Shown: positions 48,018-57,516 of the stretch, piece after piece | How the letters are laid out: every line of letters begins with the position of its first letter | How positions within the stretch are numbered: the stretch's first letter is position 1 | DNA from: Thalassotalea ponticola | GTDB taxonomy: Bacteria > Pseudomonadota > Gammaproteobacteria > Enterobacterales > Alteromonadaceae | Assembly: GCF_041379045.1 (NCBI RefSeq) | Contig: NZ_CP166871.1 | Coordinates: 558,001 to 622,000 of the forward strand | Length of the DNA: 64,000 nucleotides | Reading direction: 5' to 3' | Position numbers and translations under genes: made by a program | Notes under the pieces: generated by a model | Database searches by the model: none | Seen by the model: only the letters and a program-made list of their open reading frames with translations | Told to the model about the DNA's origin: nothing

Positions 48018-48437
48018 TCATTTGATCGGTTTGTAGGCTACGGCTTTGCATTCAATCAACAAATGCGGGTGTGGTAATTGGTGCACAGCAACGGTAGTGC
48101 GCACGGGACCGTCGTAATCGAAGTATTGTCCGTACACTTCGTTATAACCTGCGAAGTCGTTCATATTGACTAAAAACGTATTTATCTCCACTAAGTCATC
48201 CAGTGTCGCATCAACAGAGCCAAGAATATCGGCGATATTATTGATAACCGCTTTGGTTTGTTGGCGAATATCTAATTGTGTCGCCCCCATCTCGTCGACT
48301 TCAACACCGGCGAAGGTATTGTCGGGTAAACGCGACGACGTGCCCGAGACAAAGATAAAATCGCCTGCGCGCTTTAAATGGGGAAATTTGCCCCTGGGTG
48401 ACGCTTTTCCGGCGACGACTTTGGCTTGTGTTGTCAT
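48018..48437 (-). CDS. nbaF: RidA-family 2-aminomuconate deaminase
   Basis: A 139-residue RidA/YjgF-fold protein with the family segments [14 protein letters not shown], the Arg in [14 protein letters not shown] and the C-terminal IECKAVAY. Its place between aminomuconate-semialdehyde dehydrogenase and 3-hydroxyanthranilate dioxygenase points to 2-aminomuconate deaminase (NbaF/AmnD type) rather than a general enamine deaminase. Confidence 0.9.
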   Translation of the reverse strand: MTTQAKVVAGKASPRGKFPHLKRAGDFIFVSGTSSRLPDNTFAGVEVDEMGATQLDIRQQTKAVINNIADILGSVDATLDDLVEINTFLVNMNDFAGYNEVYGQYFDYDGPVRTTVAVHQLPHPHLLIECKAVAYKPIK

Positions 48438-48453
48438 AACCTATTCTCTTTTG

Positions 48454-49932
48454 TTAATTGTCTATTTGAATACAAATATTGCTTGTTTGACTGTAAAAGC
48501 TCAGTGAGTGTTGACCGCCTTCGCGGCCGATACCCGATAATTTGCAGCCGCCAAATGGCGTGCGTAAATCGCGTAAAAACCAAGTGTTTACCCATACCAT
48601 GCCCACATCTATTTGCGCTGCAGTGCGATGTGCCCTAGTTAGGTTGTCAGTCCAAATAGAGGCTGCTAAGCCGTAGCGGGTATTGTTAACCCGAGCGATG
48701 ACTTCGTCTTCGTCATCAAATACACTGAGGTGACAAATTGGACCAAATATTTCTTCTTGATTGGTACGCGCATCATCATCGAGGCCGGTGATGATAGTCG
48801 GTTGGATGAAAAAGCCGTTATCGCGATCGTCGTTGAACACGGGAATGCTTCCGCCAGTGATAAACTGCGCGCCTTCCTGACTGGCAAGTTGAAAGTACGA
48901 GAGCACCTTATCGCGGTGCTGCTTTGAAACCAATGGCCCCATAAAAACATCGGGATCCGTCGGGTAGCCAATGGTTAGGCTTTCAGCTCGCTGCTTTAAG
49001 CCCTCGACAAATGCGTCGAAAATAGAGCGATGTACATAGACTTTTTCGGTGCATAAACACACTTGGCCACAGTTGGTAAAACTCGAACGAGTGACGCCGT
49101 TAAGGGCTTTTTCCAAATCGGCGTCGGCAAAAACGATCGCAGAATTTTTGCCACCGAGCTCAAATGAGACCGGTTTTACGTTGGCTGCCGCATTTTTCAT
49201 GATTTGTGAGCCGGTTTTGGTCGCGCCAGTAAAGGTGATAGCATCGATCCCAGGATGACGAGTGAGCGGGTCACCAACCACCTCACCTCGGCCCAGTAAT
49301 AGGTTAAATGCGCCCTTTGGAATACCAACTTCATCCATAATTTGGGCGAGTAAGTACATGGTTGACGAGGTTTCTTCCGATGGTTTGACGATTACTGAGT
49401 TACCACAGGCCAAGGCTGGTGCGATTTTCCACGTCGCTAACAACAGAGGCAAATTCCAAGGAGAAATAATAGCAACCACACCTAGCGGCTTGTGAATGGT
49501 GTAATTGAGAGCCTTATCGCCATTGGTTTGTTCGGTAATGAAACTCTCACCAGCGTAAGATTTCACCATATCGGCAAAAATGCGAAAGTTTGCCGTGCCA
49601 CGGGGAATGTCGATTTGCGTTAATTGCTGCAATGATTTCCCGGTATCAGCCATTTCAGCTTGGATAAATGCCTGTTCGTTCTCGGCGATTTTATCTGCTA
49701 CTTGATGCAACAGTTGACAGCGCTGTTGGCTCGTCATTTTGCCCCACGTGTGGTTTTGAGCATATCGGGCGGCAGTGACTGCTTGTTCGATAAGTGCTTG
49801 GTTGGCTTCGCACAGCTGACCTAGGTTTTGCCCATTAACCGGGTTGGTGTTGCTAACGTATTGGTCTGTATAAATAAATTCCCCATCAACATAGCAGGGT
49901 GTTTGTTCAGGTAGAATATACGGATTTTCCAT
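48454..49932 (-). CDS. nbaE: 2-Aminomuconate-6-semialdehyde dehydrogenase
   Basis: A 492-residue NAD-dependent aldehyde dehydrogenase. Motifs: SPWNLPLLLATWKIAPALA, VSFELGGKNSAIVFADADL with the general-base Glu, and the nucleophile Cys in NCGQVCLCTEKVYVH. Context in the tryptophan cluster gives the substrate. I chose the ATG at 49932 (MENPYILPEQ); a TTG 19 codons upstream is open but adds sequence atypical for the family. First gene of the minus-strand pathway operon. Confidence 0.92.
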   Translation of the reverse strand: MENPYILPEQTPCYVDGEFIYTDQYVSNTNPVNGQNLGQLCEANQALIEQAVTAARYAQNHTWGKMTSQQRCQLLHQVADKIAENEQAFIQAEMADTGKSLQQLTQIDIPRGTANFRIFADMVKSYAGESFITEQTNGDKALNYTIHKPLGVVAIISPWNLPLLLATWKIAPALACGNSVIVKPSEETSSTMYLLAQIMDEVGIPKGAFNLLLGRGEVVGDPLTRHPGIDAITFTGATKTGSQIMKNAAANVKPVSFELGGKNSAIVFADADLEKALNGVTRSSFTNCGQVCLCTEKVYVHRSIFDAFVEGLKQRAESLTIGYPTDPDVFMGPLVSKQHRDKVLSYFQLASQEGAQFITGGSIPVFNDDRDNGFFIQPTIITGLDDDARTNQEEIFGPICHLSVFDDEDEVIARVNNTRYGLAASIWTDNLTRAHRTAAQIDVGMVWVNTWFLRDLRTPFGGCKLSGIGREGGQHSLSFYSQTSNICIQIDN

Positions 49933-50145
49933 AACAAGGCTGTTTAAAGTGTCTGTGTAGTCACTGTAGCGCGTTTTAATTAATAACAAAATTTCCGAAA
50001 AATTGGTGTTTTGATAAATTACATGAATGTATTTTTATTCAAATAATTTATCTTTAACTAAACTTTATTCAATTTATGTTGTGGCCGGCATCATCGTATA
50101 GTGGAGTAATTGACGCGTTGTTTTTTCGTTTTTAGGAACCAATGT
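49933..50145. promoter_or_regulatory. Divergent control region of the tryptophan catabolic genes
   Basis: 213 bases between the divergent dehydrogenase and formamidase genes. A 12-base palindrome TACATGAATGTA lies at 50020-50031. The nonamer TTTATTCAA occurs at 50034-50042 and again at 50064-50072, exactly 30 bases apart. These are candidate operators for the adjacent LysR regulator or another factor; no binding is demonstrated. Confidence 0.45.
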
Positions 50146-51003
50146 ATGGGCTATCGCCAATTCACTAGCCAACAGTTAGCACAACAATATTCACCCAGTA
50201 GCTGTATCGATGACATAAATGTGTTTTTGCAGGATTATCGCAAAAGCAGTGAGCAGGCACTGCTATGGGCACAACAGCAAGGGCGTATCGAGGCCAACGT
50301 TGCTTACGGCAGTGACGAAGATGAGCGCCTTGATTTGTATTTACCCACAGCCAAGCCAAGTGGCAAATTGCAGGTATATATTCACGGTGGTTATTGGCAA
50401 CAGCTCGGCAAACAAGACAGTGCATTTGCCGCCAATGCGTTTCAACAGCTAGGGTGTCACTTTGCGGTGATAAACTACAGTTTAGCGCCCAAAGTGAGTT
50501 TGTCGGCGATAGTTGAGCAAAACCGCAAGGCGATTGTGTGGCTTTATCAACACGCCGAACGCTTTGGCTATGATCGTCAGCAAATATATATCAGTGGCAG
50601 TTCTGCTGGCGCACACTTGGCCATGCTAATGGCGCAAACCAATTGGCAACAATACGGCTTAGAAGAGCAACAAGTGATTCGAGGGGTGTGTGCGGTTAGT
50701 GGTATTTACGATTTAGAGCCAATAGCACAAACCTATATCAATGAGCCGTTACATTTAACTGCCGATGAAATAGATACGCTCAGCCCAATGCACTTACCTC
50801 TCCCTAATCAATGCCCAGTTATAATCGCTTACGGCGATAATGAAACCGCCGAATTCAAGCGGCAAAGTGACGATATGGCGGCGCGCTTGAACACGGCGAG
50901 TATGGTCATAGCCGATCGCAATCACTTTAATGTCGTTATGGAGCTTGGTAATGTTAATAGCCCATTGTGTCAGGCCGTTATTGAACAGATGATGGTGACG
51001 TAA
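50146..51003 (+). CDS. AFMID-type kynurenine formamidase (alpha/beta hydrolase)
   Basis: A 285-residue alpha/beta hydrolase. The oxyanion motif HGGYW (His80-Trp84), characteristic of animal and yeast-type kynurenine formamidases, is present, with the nucleophile elbow GSSAG (Ser153) and a catalytic His in DRNHFNVV. It should convert N-formylkynurenine to kynurenine, the one early step otherwise missing from the cluster. It is unrelated to the metal-dependent bacterial KynB cyclase family. The ATG at 50146 has AGGA upstream; an upstream in-frame start was rejected. Confidence 0.87.
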   Translation: MGYRQFTSQQLAQQYSPSSCIDDINVFLQDYRKSSEQALLWAQQQGRIEANVAYGSDEDERLDLYLPTAKPSGKLQVYIHGGYWQQLGKQDSAFAANAFQQLGCHFAVINYSLAPKVSLSAIVEQNRKAIVWLYQHAERFGYDRQQIYISGSSAGAHLAMLMAQTNWQQYGLEEQQVIRGVCAVSGIYDLEPIAQTYINEPLHLTADEIDTLSPMHLPLPNQCPVIIAYGDNETAEFKRQSDDMAARLNTASMVIADRNHFNVVMELGNVNSPLCQAVIEQMMVT

Positions 51004-51925
51004 TTTCTGCGCCGTAAGCCGTTAACGCATCCGCTAATAAATTTGCTGGCGCTTGGATCTGCGGCTGCTTGGCACAAACCAAGTGCCAATAAACATTTAA
51101 CCCGTCTTGTTTTACTTTGGCTGTGCCTATTTGATGAGTTTGTCGATACGGTTCAACTAGATATTTGGACATAATAGAGATGCCTAAATTGACATTGATC
51201 AGCTCAATGATGGCATCGTTAAAACCCACTTGTAATACTTTTTTTGGGATAATATTGTTGGGCTTGAAAAACAACTCGTACTCTCGGTGTTTTTCGGGCA
51301 CCGTTGAATTGGTGATATAGGTGGCTTGTTTAAAGTCATCGATATCCAAGTAGTCTTTGTTAATGAGCGGGTTGTGGTTACTTAAACAAACCACCAGTTC
51401 ATCTTGTAAAACGCAGACTGATTGGTACAGCTTATCGTCAACTCGCAGTGTTTGTTGATCACTGCAAACCAAGGCGATATCGATATCTCCACGCGTTAAC
51501 GCGGCCAAAGGCTGTAGCTGATTGTTGGCGTTGATCTCTAATTCTACCTGTGGCAATTCTTGAGCAAATACTTGCATCGCTTGTGGTAACCATTTAAACG
51601 ATGCGTAACTCGGTAGCCCGAGACGAATGACTTGTTCAACGCCATCGGTTAAACGCGCAATATCGTGTTCAACCCGAGCCAATTCTTCCAATATTTTATT
51701 AGCCGAATGCAGTAAACGCTTGCCTGCTGACGAAATAATTAACTTGCGCCCATGACGAACAAACAAGCGGGTATTCAACCGCCGCTCAGCTTCTCTGATG
51801 CGATTGGTGAGCGCTGGTTGGGTGATAAATAAACGCTCAGCAGCTTGCTTAACGGTATCCGACTCGGCAATAGTGGCGATCATTTTTAAGTGACTCATCG
51901 ACAGCTGACTTTTAGAAAAATCCAT
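50978..51925 (-). CDS. LysR-family regulator, likely of tryptophan catabolism
   Basis: 315 residues. The N-terminal winged helix-turn-helix (about 8-68) contains TVKQAAERLFITQPALTNRIREAERRL, and the effector domain (about 95-300) follows. Its 3' end overlaps the convergent formamidase gene by 26 bases. Position suggests that it controls the divergent pathway operons with a pathway intermediate as effector; that is inference. Confidence 0.9.
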   Translation of the reverse strand: MDFSKSQLSMSHLKMIATIAESDTVKQAAERLFITQPALTNRIREAERRLNTRLFVRHGRKLIISSAGKRLLHSANKILEELARVEHDIARLTDGVEQVIRLGLPSYASFKWLPQAMQVFAQELPQVELEINANNQLQPLAALTRGDIDIALVCSDQQTLRVDDKLYQSVCVLQDELVVCLSNHNPLINKDYLDIDDFKQATYITNSTVPEKHREYELFFKPNNIIPKKVLQVGFNDAIIELINVNLGISIMSKYLVEPYRQTHQIGTAKVKQDGLNVYWHLVCAKQPQIQAPANLLADALTAYGAEITSPSSVQ

Positions 51926-52156
51926 AATACAAAGTATCCGAGTGGGTTAGGCTTTGCAGGCTTGTTCAACCCGCGTGATAAAATGAACGAACTGACACTG
52001 TAATAGAGTTATTTTTTATTGGCAATGGCCTTATTACTCAGTTTTAAATCGTTGAACATTGGCGCAGCGCTTAGGTGCTCTGTCATCGCGTGGTTCTTTA
52101 CTTGTATTAGTTACTGAGATTAAGTCCGATAGCAACCTAGTTGAGGTGATATGTGC

Positions 52157-52190
52157 GCTCAGTGCCGCAATTTCGTGTTCAGCACTGAGC
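52157..52190 (-). terminator. Hairpin downstream of the gamma-glutamyltransferase gene
   Basis: Perfect 9-base arms GCTCAGTGC/GCACTGAGC with a 16-base loop lie 23 bases past the stop codon. A T run is lacking on the relevant strand, so it is perhaps a weak terminator or stabiliser. Confidence 0.45.
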
Positions 52191-52212
52191 TTTGCTTATG
52201 ATAACTGAGTTA

Positions 52213-54114
52213 TCAATAGCCGATGGCCATACCGTCTTTGCGCATTTCACTTGCGCCGAAGTAGACGCCATTAACGGGATCTCGCCAAATAGCCTGATAA
52301 CCGCCAAAAGGTCCCGAGGTAATGTCTACGTGGTGACCTCGTTGTTGTAATTGTCTTACCGCCTCAGCAGTTACTCCACTTTCTAGCTCCAGTAGACCAC
52401 CGTCTTGCATGCGACCTTGCCATGTTGGTTCGGTGGAGCCTCGGTGATGAAACCGGGCAGCATCGCCGGCTTGTTGCACTCCCATATCAAAATCAACAAT
52501 ATTGACCACCATTTGCACGTGCCCTTGAGGTTGCATTGCCCCCCCCATTAGACCGAAGCTCATCAACGGTTGACCGTCTTTTGTTAAAAACGCTGGAATA
52601 ATGGTGTGAAATGGGCGCTTTGCCGGCGCATACGCATTGGGGTGGTTTTCATCTAACGAATATTGAGCCCCGCGATTTTGAAAGATAAAGCCCAAACCGT
52701 CGGCAACTAAGCCACTGCCCATACCGCGGTAATTACTTTGAATCAGCGACACCATCATACCGTCTTTGTCGGCAACTGTGAGATAAATGGTATCACCGTC
52801 AATTAGTTTGGGATCGCCGTGCTCTACTTGGGTTGCCGCTCGCGTCATATCAATTAATTTCCGTCGTTGCTCGGCATACTGTTTTGACAATAGGAAGTCG
52901 AGGTCAACGCGGTAAAAATCTGGGTCGGCATAAAATCTCGCTCTGTCTTCAAAGGCAAGCTTTTTCGCTTCAGTCATAACGTGTAAGTAGTCAGCACTGT
53001 TGTGACCCATACTTTTTAGATCGTAGCCTTCTAAAATATTGAGCATTTGTAAGGCGGCAATACCTTGGCCATTCGGCGGTAATTCCCAAACCTCATAGCC
53101 GCGGTAATTGACCGCTACAGGTTCAATCCAAGTGCTTGTATGGTCTACAAAATCTTGTTTGCGCAAGGCACCGCCAATGCGTTTGAAGTAGGCGTCGATG
53201 GTATCGGCAATGGCACCTTGATAAAACGCATCACGGCCGCCTCGCGCAATCAGCGATAGGGTGTTGGCTAAATCAGGGTTTTTAAAAATTTGACCTTCAA
53301 CAGGCGACTCGCCATTGATTAAAAAGGTATTTTTATAGTTATTGATTTCTTCAATTTCACCTTCGGCAAATAGGCGCTGATATCGCTGCTGATAAATCGC
53401 CATGTAATGAGCAACGACTTCGGTAACAGGAAAGCCATTGTTGGCATAATCGATTGCGGGCTTTAAGTTTGCGGCCATTTGTAACGTGCCAAATTTATCG
53501 TGTAATTCAAACCACGCATCAACGGTTCCCGGCACGGTTACCGGCGCGCTACCCCAATTGGGAATTTCGCTAACATCGCCTATTTTTGCTTGCAATTGAG
53601 CTAGCGTTTGTCCTTGTGGTGAACGACCAGAACCATTCAAACCGTATAGCTTCTCAGTTTTGGGATCCCAGACAATGGCAAATAAATCACCGCCAATACC
53701 GTTACCCGTTGGTTCCATCAAGCCGATGGCGGCATTTGCTGCAATGGCGGCATCGACCGCATTACCGCCTTTTTTAAGAATATCAATAGCAACTTGGCTC
53801 GCTAACGGGTGTGAAGTGGCCGCCATACCATTTTGGGCGACAACGGCAGAACGACCAGCCCATGGAGCACCGGTTACCCGATCGCCACGGCCGTCTTCTC
53901 GCAATACAACGGCTTTGTCACGCTGTTTACCGACGTACACGGTTCGTGGATCTGAGAGATTATCGCTGTTTATATTGGCCATATGCGGATTGTCTTGTGT
54001 TGATTGCGCCGAAGTGGCTACTGACTTGCTTGGCACCGTACAGGCATTGAGCAATAGGCTACAAGTTAACGCACTGATCAAACCTAACGGTGAAGATGGA
54101 ATCGTTTTTTTCAT
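52213..54114 (-). CDS. Gamma-glutamyltransferase-family lipoprotein
   Basis: A 633-residue Ntn-hydrolase. The signal peptide ends in the lipobox LLLNAC, so it is probably a lipoprotein. Features: AAVVAQNGMAATSHPLAS, GGNAVDAAIAANAAIGLMEPTGNGIGGD and the autocleavage site before Thr442 in GDTIYLTVADKDG. Classical enzymes have TTHYSVVDKDG here, so the nucleophile is kept but its surroundings differ, as in the broader family that includes amidohydrolases. Likely hydrolyses gamma-glutamyl or related amide bonds in the periplasm. Monocistronic. Confidence 0.85.
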   Translation of the reverse strand: MKKTIPSSPLGLISALTCSLLLNACTVPSKSVATSAQSTQDNPHMANINSDNLSDPRTVYVGKQRDKAVVLREDGRGDRVTGAPWAGRSAVVAQNGMAATSHPLASQVAIDILKKGGNAVDAAIAANAAIGLMEPTGNGIGGDLFAIVWDPKTEKLYGLNGSGRSPQGQTLAQLQAKIGDVSEIPNWGSAPVTVPGTVDAWFELHDKFGTLQMAANLKPAIDYANNGFPVTEVVAHYMAIYQQRYQRLFAEGEIEEINNYKNTFLINGESPVEGQIFKNPDLANTLSLIARGGRDAFYQGAIADTIDAYFKRIGGALRKQDFVDHTSTWIEPVAVNYRGYEVWELPPNGQGIAALQMLNILEGYDLKSMGHNSADYLHVMTEAKKLAFEDRARFYADPDFYRVDLDFLLSKQYAEQRRKLIDMTRAATQVEHGDPKLIDGDTIYLTVADKDGMMVSLIQSNYRGMGSGLVADGLGFIFQNRGAQYSLDENHPNAYAPAKRPFHTIIPAFLTKDGQPLMSFGLMGGAMQPQGHVQMVVNIVDFDMGVQQAGDAARFHHRGSTEPTWQGRMQDGGLLELESGVTAEAVRQLQQRGHHVDITSGPFGGYQAIWRDPVNGVYFGASEMRKDGMAIGY

Positions 54115-54311
54115 GGTTATACAATGTAAGTCATTAATTATAATAGTTATACAACAAGATTATTGGCTGGATGTCAAAGTGTGGTTTTAATTTGGGCGGC
54201 ATCTCGTCAAAGCCAAATTTACTATCCGAAGACGATTATCTGTATTAATCATTTAATAATGCAGTAATAATCGCATTGGTTATTGAGGTTCGTACAGTTT
54301 GTTACAACGCG

Positions 54312-55049
54312 CTATATCAACACTTTTAAATCCCTCGACATCAGGATGCTTTTTATATTTTCTAGTACCATTTGACTGGGGGGATGCACATTAGCCAGCT
54401 CATACGTGTCTCCATATTGCTGCCACTTATAAGCACCAATGGCGTGATAGGGCAGCAATTCGACGTGCTCGACATTATCCATAGGTCGTAAAAAGTCAGC
54501 TAAAAGTTCAGCCGATTTATTGTCTGTTGTATAACCCGGGACCACCACGTAACGGACCCAAACTGGTTTTCTTATCGCGTGTAAGTGGTAAGCGAACGCT
54601 TTGGCATAGCGATTACTGACTTTGGTCAGATCAATATGAACGTCATCTCGCATCTGTTTCAAGTCGAGGAGCACCATGTCGGTAACGTTTAACAGAGCAT
54701 CTATTTGCTCGTTGTGCTCTCGCACAAAGCCATTAGTGTCCAAGCAAGTATGAATACCTGCCTGCTTGCACGCATCAAACAGAGCAGTGACAAACGGTGC
54801 TTGCAATACTGGCTCGCCTCCAGATACCGTAACCCCTCCACCTGAGGATTTGAAAAAGTGTTTAAACGGCAATATTTGCTGCATTACCTCATCAACCGTC
54901 ATTACCTTGCCGCGCTCCTCATCCCAGGTATCGCGGTTGTGGCAGTATTTGCAGCGCATTAAGCAGCCTTGCATAAACACCACATAACGGATGCCGGGCC
55001 CATCAAATGTGCCACATGATTCTACTGAGTGAATGCGACCCGTTATCAT
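54312..55049 (-). CDS. pflA: Pyruvate formate-lyase activating enzyme
   Basis: A 245-residue radical SAM protein that installs the glycyl radical on PflB. The CX3CX2C cluster motif is GCLMRCKYCHN (Cys29, Cys33, Cys36), preceded by the typical SVESCGTFDGPGIRYVVF. It follows pflB on the same strand after 138 bases. GGAAG precedes the ATG. Confidence 0.95.
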   Translation of the reverse strand: MITGRIHSVESCGTFDGPGIRYVVFMQGCLMRCKYCHNRDTWDEERGKVMTVDEVMQQILPFKHFFKSSGGGVTVSGGEPVLQAPFVTALFDACKQAGIHTCLDTNGFVREHNEQIDALLNVTDMVLLDLKQMRDDVHIDLTKVSNRYAKAFAYHLHAIRKPVWVRYVVVPGYTTDNKSAELLADFLRPMDNVEHVELLPYHAIGAYKWQQYGDTYELANVHPPSQMVLENIKSILMSRDLKVLI

Positions 55050-55187
55050 TTGTTAACTTCCTACCTTAGTGATTGTTGCTGCGCCGACGTATCGCCGTTG
55101 TGCCTTGGCACATATGCGTACTCTTAAGTCCGATATACGTGCGATCGTGTGCACAGGTTTATTACCTGCACACACGTTGGCGACTCG

Positions 55188-57473
55188 TTACATGCGACTG
55201 GTAAATGTGCGATTGATAACATCCTGTTTTTGTTCGTCTGTTAGCGAATTAAAACGCACCGCATAGCCAGATACGCGAATGGTCAATTGTGGATATTGCT
55301 CTGGATGCGCGATGGCATCGAGTAGCATTTGCCGATCGAGGACATTGACGTTAATGTGCTGTCCACCTTCGCGATTGTCGTCGTGATGAAAATAACCATC
55401 GAGCAATGCTGAGAGGTTTTGCTGTTTTAATTGGTCGGTTTTACCCAAGGCGTTTGGCACCATAGAGAAGGTATAGGAAATACCGTCCTTAGCATCTTTG
55501 AACGGCAGTTTGGCTACAGATTGCATCGACGCTAAGGCGCCTTGGGTATCTCTGCCATGCATAGGGTTGGCGCCGGGCGCGAACGGCATACCGGCTTTAC
55601 GTCCATCGGGGGTTGCCCCAGTTTTCTTACCGTAAACCACGTTCGAGGTGATGGTTAATACCGACTGAGTAGGAATCGCCTGACGGTATAATGGGCGTTT
55701 TTCTATTTTCGCCATAAAATCGCTGACTAATTGGCAGGCGATGTCATCAACCCGTTGGTCGTTATTGCCAAAGGTTGGAAAGTCACCTTCAATAGCAAAG
55801 TCAATGGCAATGCCGTCGTCGTTGCGAATCGGTTTGACTTTGGCGTACTTGATTGCCGATAAGCTATCGGCGGTTACCGATAAGCCAGCAATACCGCACG
55901 CCATGGTGCGTTGTACGTCGCGGTCATGCAGCGCCATAAGCGAGGCTTCATAACTGTATTTATCGTGCATTAAATGGATACAGTTAAGTGCCATCACATA
56001 GTGTTTGACTACCCAATCGGTAACGATATCAAAGTTTTTTACAACCGTATCATAGTCGAGCACGTCGTCCTTAATCGGATCCATTTTAGGACCAATTTGG
56101 CTATTGAGCTTTTCATCAATACCCCCATTAATCGCGTAAAGTAAGGCTTTGGCTAGGTTGGCTCGTGCGCCGAAAAATTGCATTTGCTTACCAATGATCA
56201 TCGGACTTACGCAGCAGGCAATGCCGTAGTCGTCGGAATTTAAGTCGGGGCGCATTAAGTCGTCGTTTTCGTATTGAATCGAACTGGTATCAATCGAAAC
56301 CTTAGAGCAGTAATGCTTAAAGTTATCCGGTAAATTTTCAGACCACAAAACGGTAATATTTGGCTCTGGACTTGGCCCCATGGTATACAGGGTGTTGAGA
56401 AAACGAAAGTTGGTTTTGGTCACCAGAGTGCGACCATCGAGCCCCATGCCACCAATCGACTCAGTCGCCCAGATGGGGTCACCTGAGAACAGTTGATCGT
56501 ACTCAGGGGTGCGCAGAAACCGTACCATACGCAATTTCATCACCAAGTGATCGACTAACTCTTGCGCTTGTTGCTCGTCAATTATGCCGCGTTGTAAATC
56601 GCGTTCGATGTAGATATCGAGAAAACTCGACACTCGACCAAATGACATCGCAGCACCATTTTGTGATTTTATCGCAGCGAGATAAGCAAAGTACGTCCAT
56701 TGGGTTGCTTGCTTGGCATCGACGGCTGGCTTGGAAATATCACAGCCATAGCTTTGCGCCATGGTTTTGATATCATTTAAGGCGCGATGTTGGTCGCTGA
56801 TTTCCTCGCGCAAACGGATGATGCGCTCAACCTCTTCACCATTATCGGCATCGTAAAGCTCGGCCTCTAATGATTTGTGCTGTGCCACTTTGTCTTGCAT
56901 TAAAAAATCAATTCCGTATAAGGCAACGCGACGGTAATCGCCGATAATTCGCCCGCGACCGTAGGCATCGGGTAAACCTGTGATGATCCCTGATTTACGC
57001 GCTTTAAGGATGTCTGAGGTGTATACATCGAACACCCCTTGGTTGTGTGTTTTGCGATACGTATTGAAGATGTCGGTGATCCGTTCAGACAATTGTTTAC
57101 CGTAAACCTGAGCACTGGTTTCGACCATGCGAATACCGCCATTGCAAATCAGTGCTCGCTTAAGTGGTGCATCGGTTTGCAAACCGACAATTTGTTCAAG
57201 TGACTGATCGATGTAACCAGGGCCATGCGAGGTGATAGTCGAGGCGATATCGGTGTCAAAATCGAGCGGCGCCATGGTTTGATTCTCTTTTTTGACACCT
57301 TCTGCAACCTGATCCCAAAGCTCAGTAGTGGCTTTAGTCGGACCCGCTAAAAAACTGGCATCTCCATGATATTCGGTATAATTCTTTTGAATAAAATCTC
57401 TCACATTGACGCTTTCTTGCCACTCTCCTGGAGTAAAATCACTCCAGGCGCTGTTTGGGTTGTCAGTTTGCAT
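55188..57473 (-). CDS. pflB: Formate acetyltransferase (pyruvate formate-lyase)
   Basis: A 761-residue glycyl-radical enzyme converting pyruvate and CoA to formate and acetyl-CoA during anaerobic growth. The active-site Cys pair is IACCVSPM (Cys420-421) and the radical Gly is Gly736 in [10 protein letters not shown] near the C-terminus. Length and start ([10 protein letters not shown]) match E. coli PflB. It lies 43 bases after focA. The start has GGAGA. A small hairpin occurs 25-46 bases into the coding region. Confidence 0.97.
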   Translation of the reverse strand: MQTDNPNSAWSDFTPGEWQESVNVRDFIQKNYTEYHGDASFLAGPTKATTELWDQVAEGVKKENQTMAPLDFDTDIASTITSHGPGYIDQSLEQIVGLQTDAPLKRALICNGGIRMVETSAQVYGKQLSERITDIFNTYRKTHNQGVFDVYTSDILKARKSGIITGLPDAYGRGRIIGDYRRVALYGIDFLMQDKVAQHKSLEAELYDADNGEEVERIIRLREEISDQHRALNDIKTMAQSYGCDISKPAVDAKQATQWTYFAYLAAIKSQNGAAMSFGRVSSFLDIYIERDLQRGIIDEQQAQELVDHLVMKLRMVRFLRTPEYDQLFSGDPIWATESIGGMGLDGRTLVTKTNFRFLNTLYTMGPSPEPNITVLWSENLPDNFKHYCSKVSIDTSSIQYENDDLMRPDLNSDDYGIACCVSPMIIGKQMQFFGARANLAKALLYAINGGIDEKLNSQIGPKMDPIKDDVLDYDTVVKNFDIVTDWVVKHYVMALNCIHLMHDKYSYEASLMALHDRDVQRTMACGIAGLSVTADSLSAIKYAKVKPIRNDDGIAIDFAIEGDFPTFGNNDQRVDDIACQLVSDFMAKIEKRPLYRQAIPTQSVLTITSNVVYGKKTGATPDGRKAGMPFAPGANPMHGRDTQGALASMQSVAKLPFKDAKDGISYTFSMVPNALGKTDQLKQQNLSALLDGYFHHDDNREGGQHINVNVLDRQMLLDAIAHPEQYPQLTIRVSGYAVRFNSLTDEQKQDVINRTFTSRM

Positions 57474-57516
57474 GTTACTCTCCGAGCTAATTTAGATAAA
57501 ATTGTAAATCGCTTAC

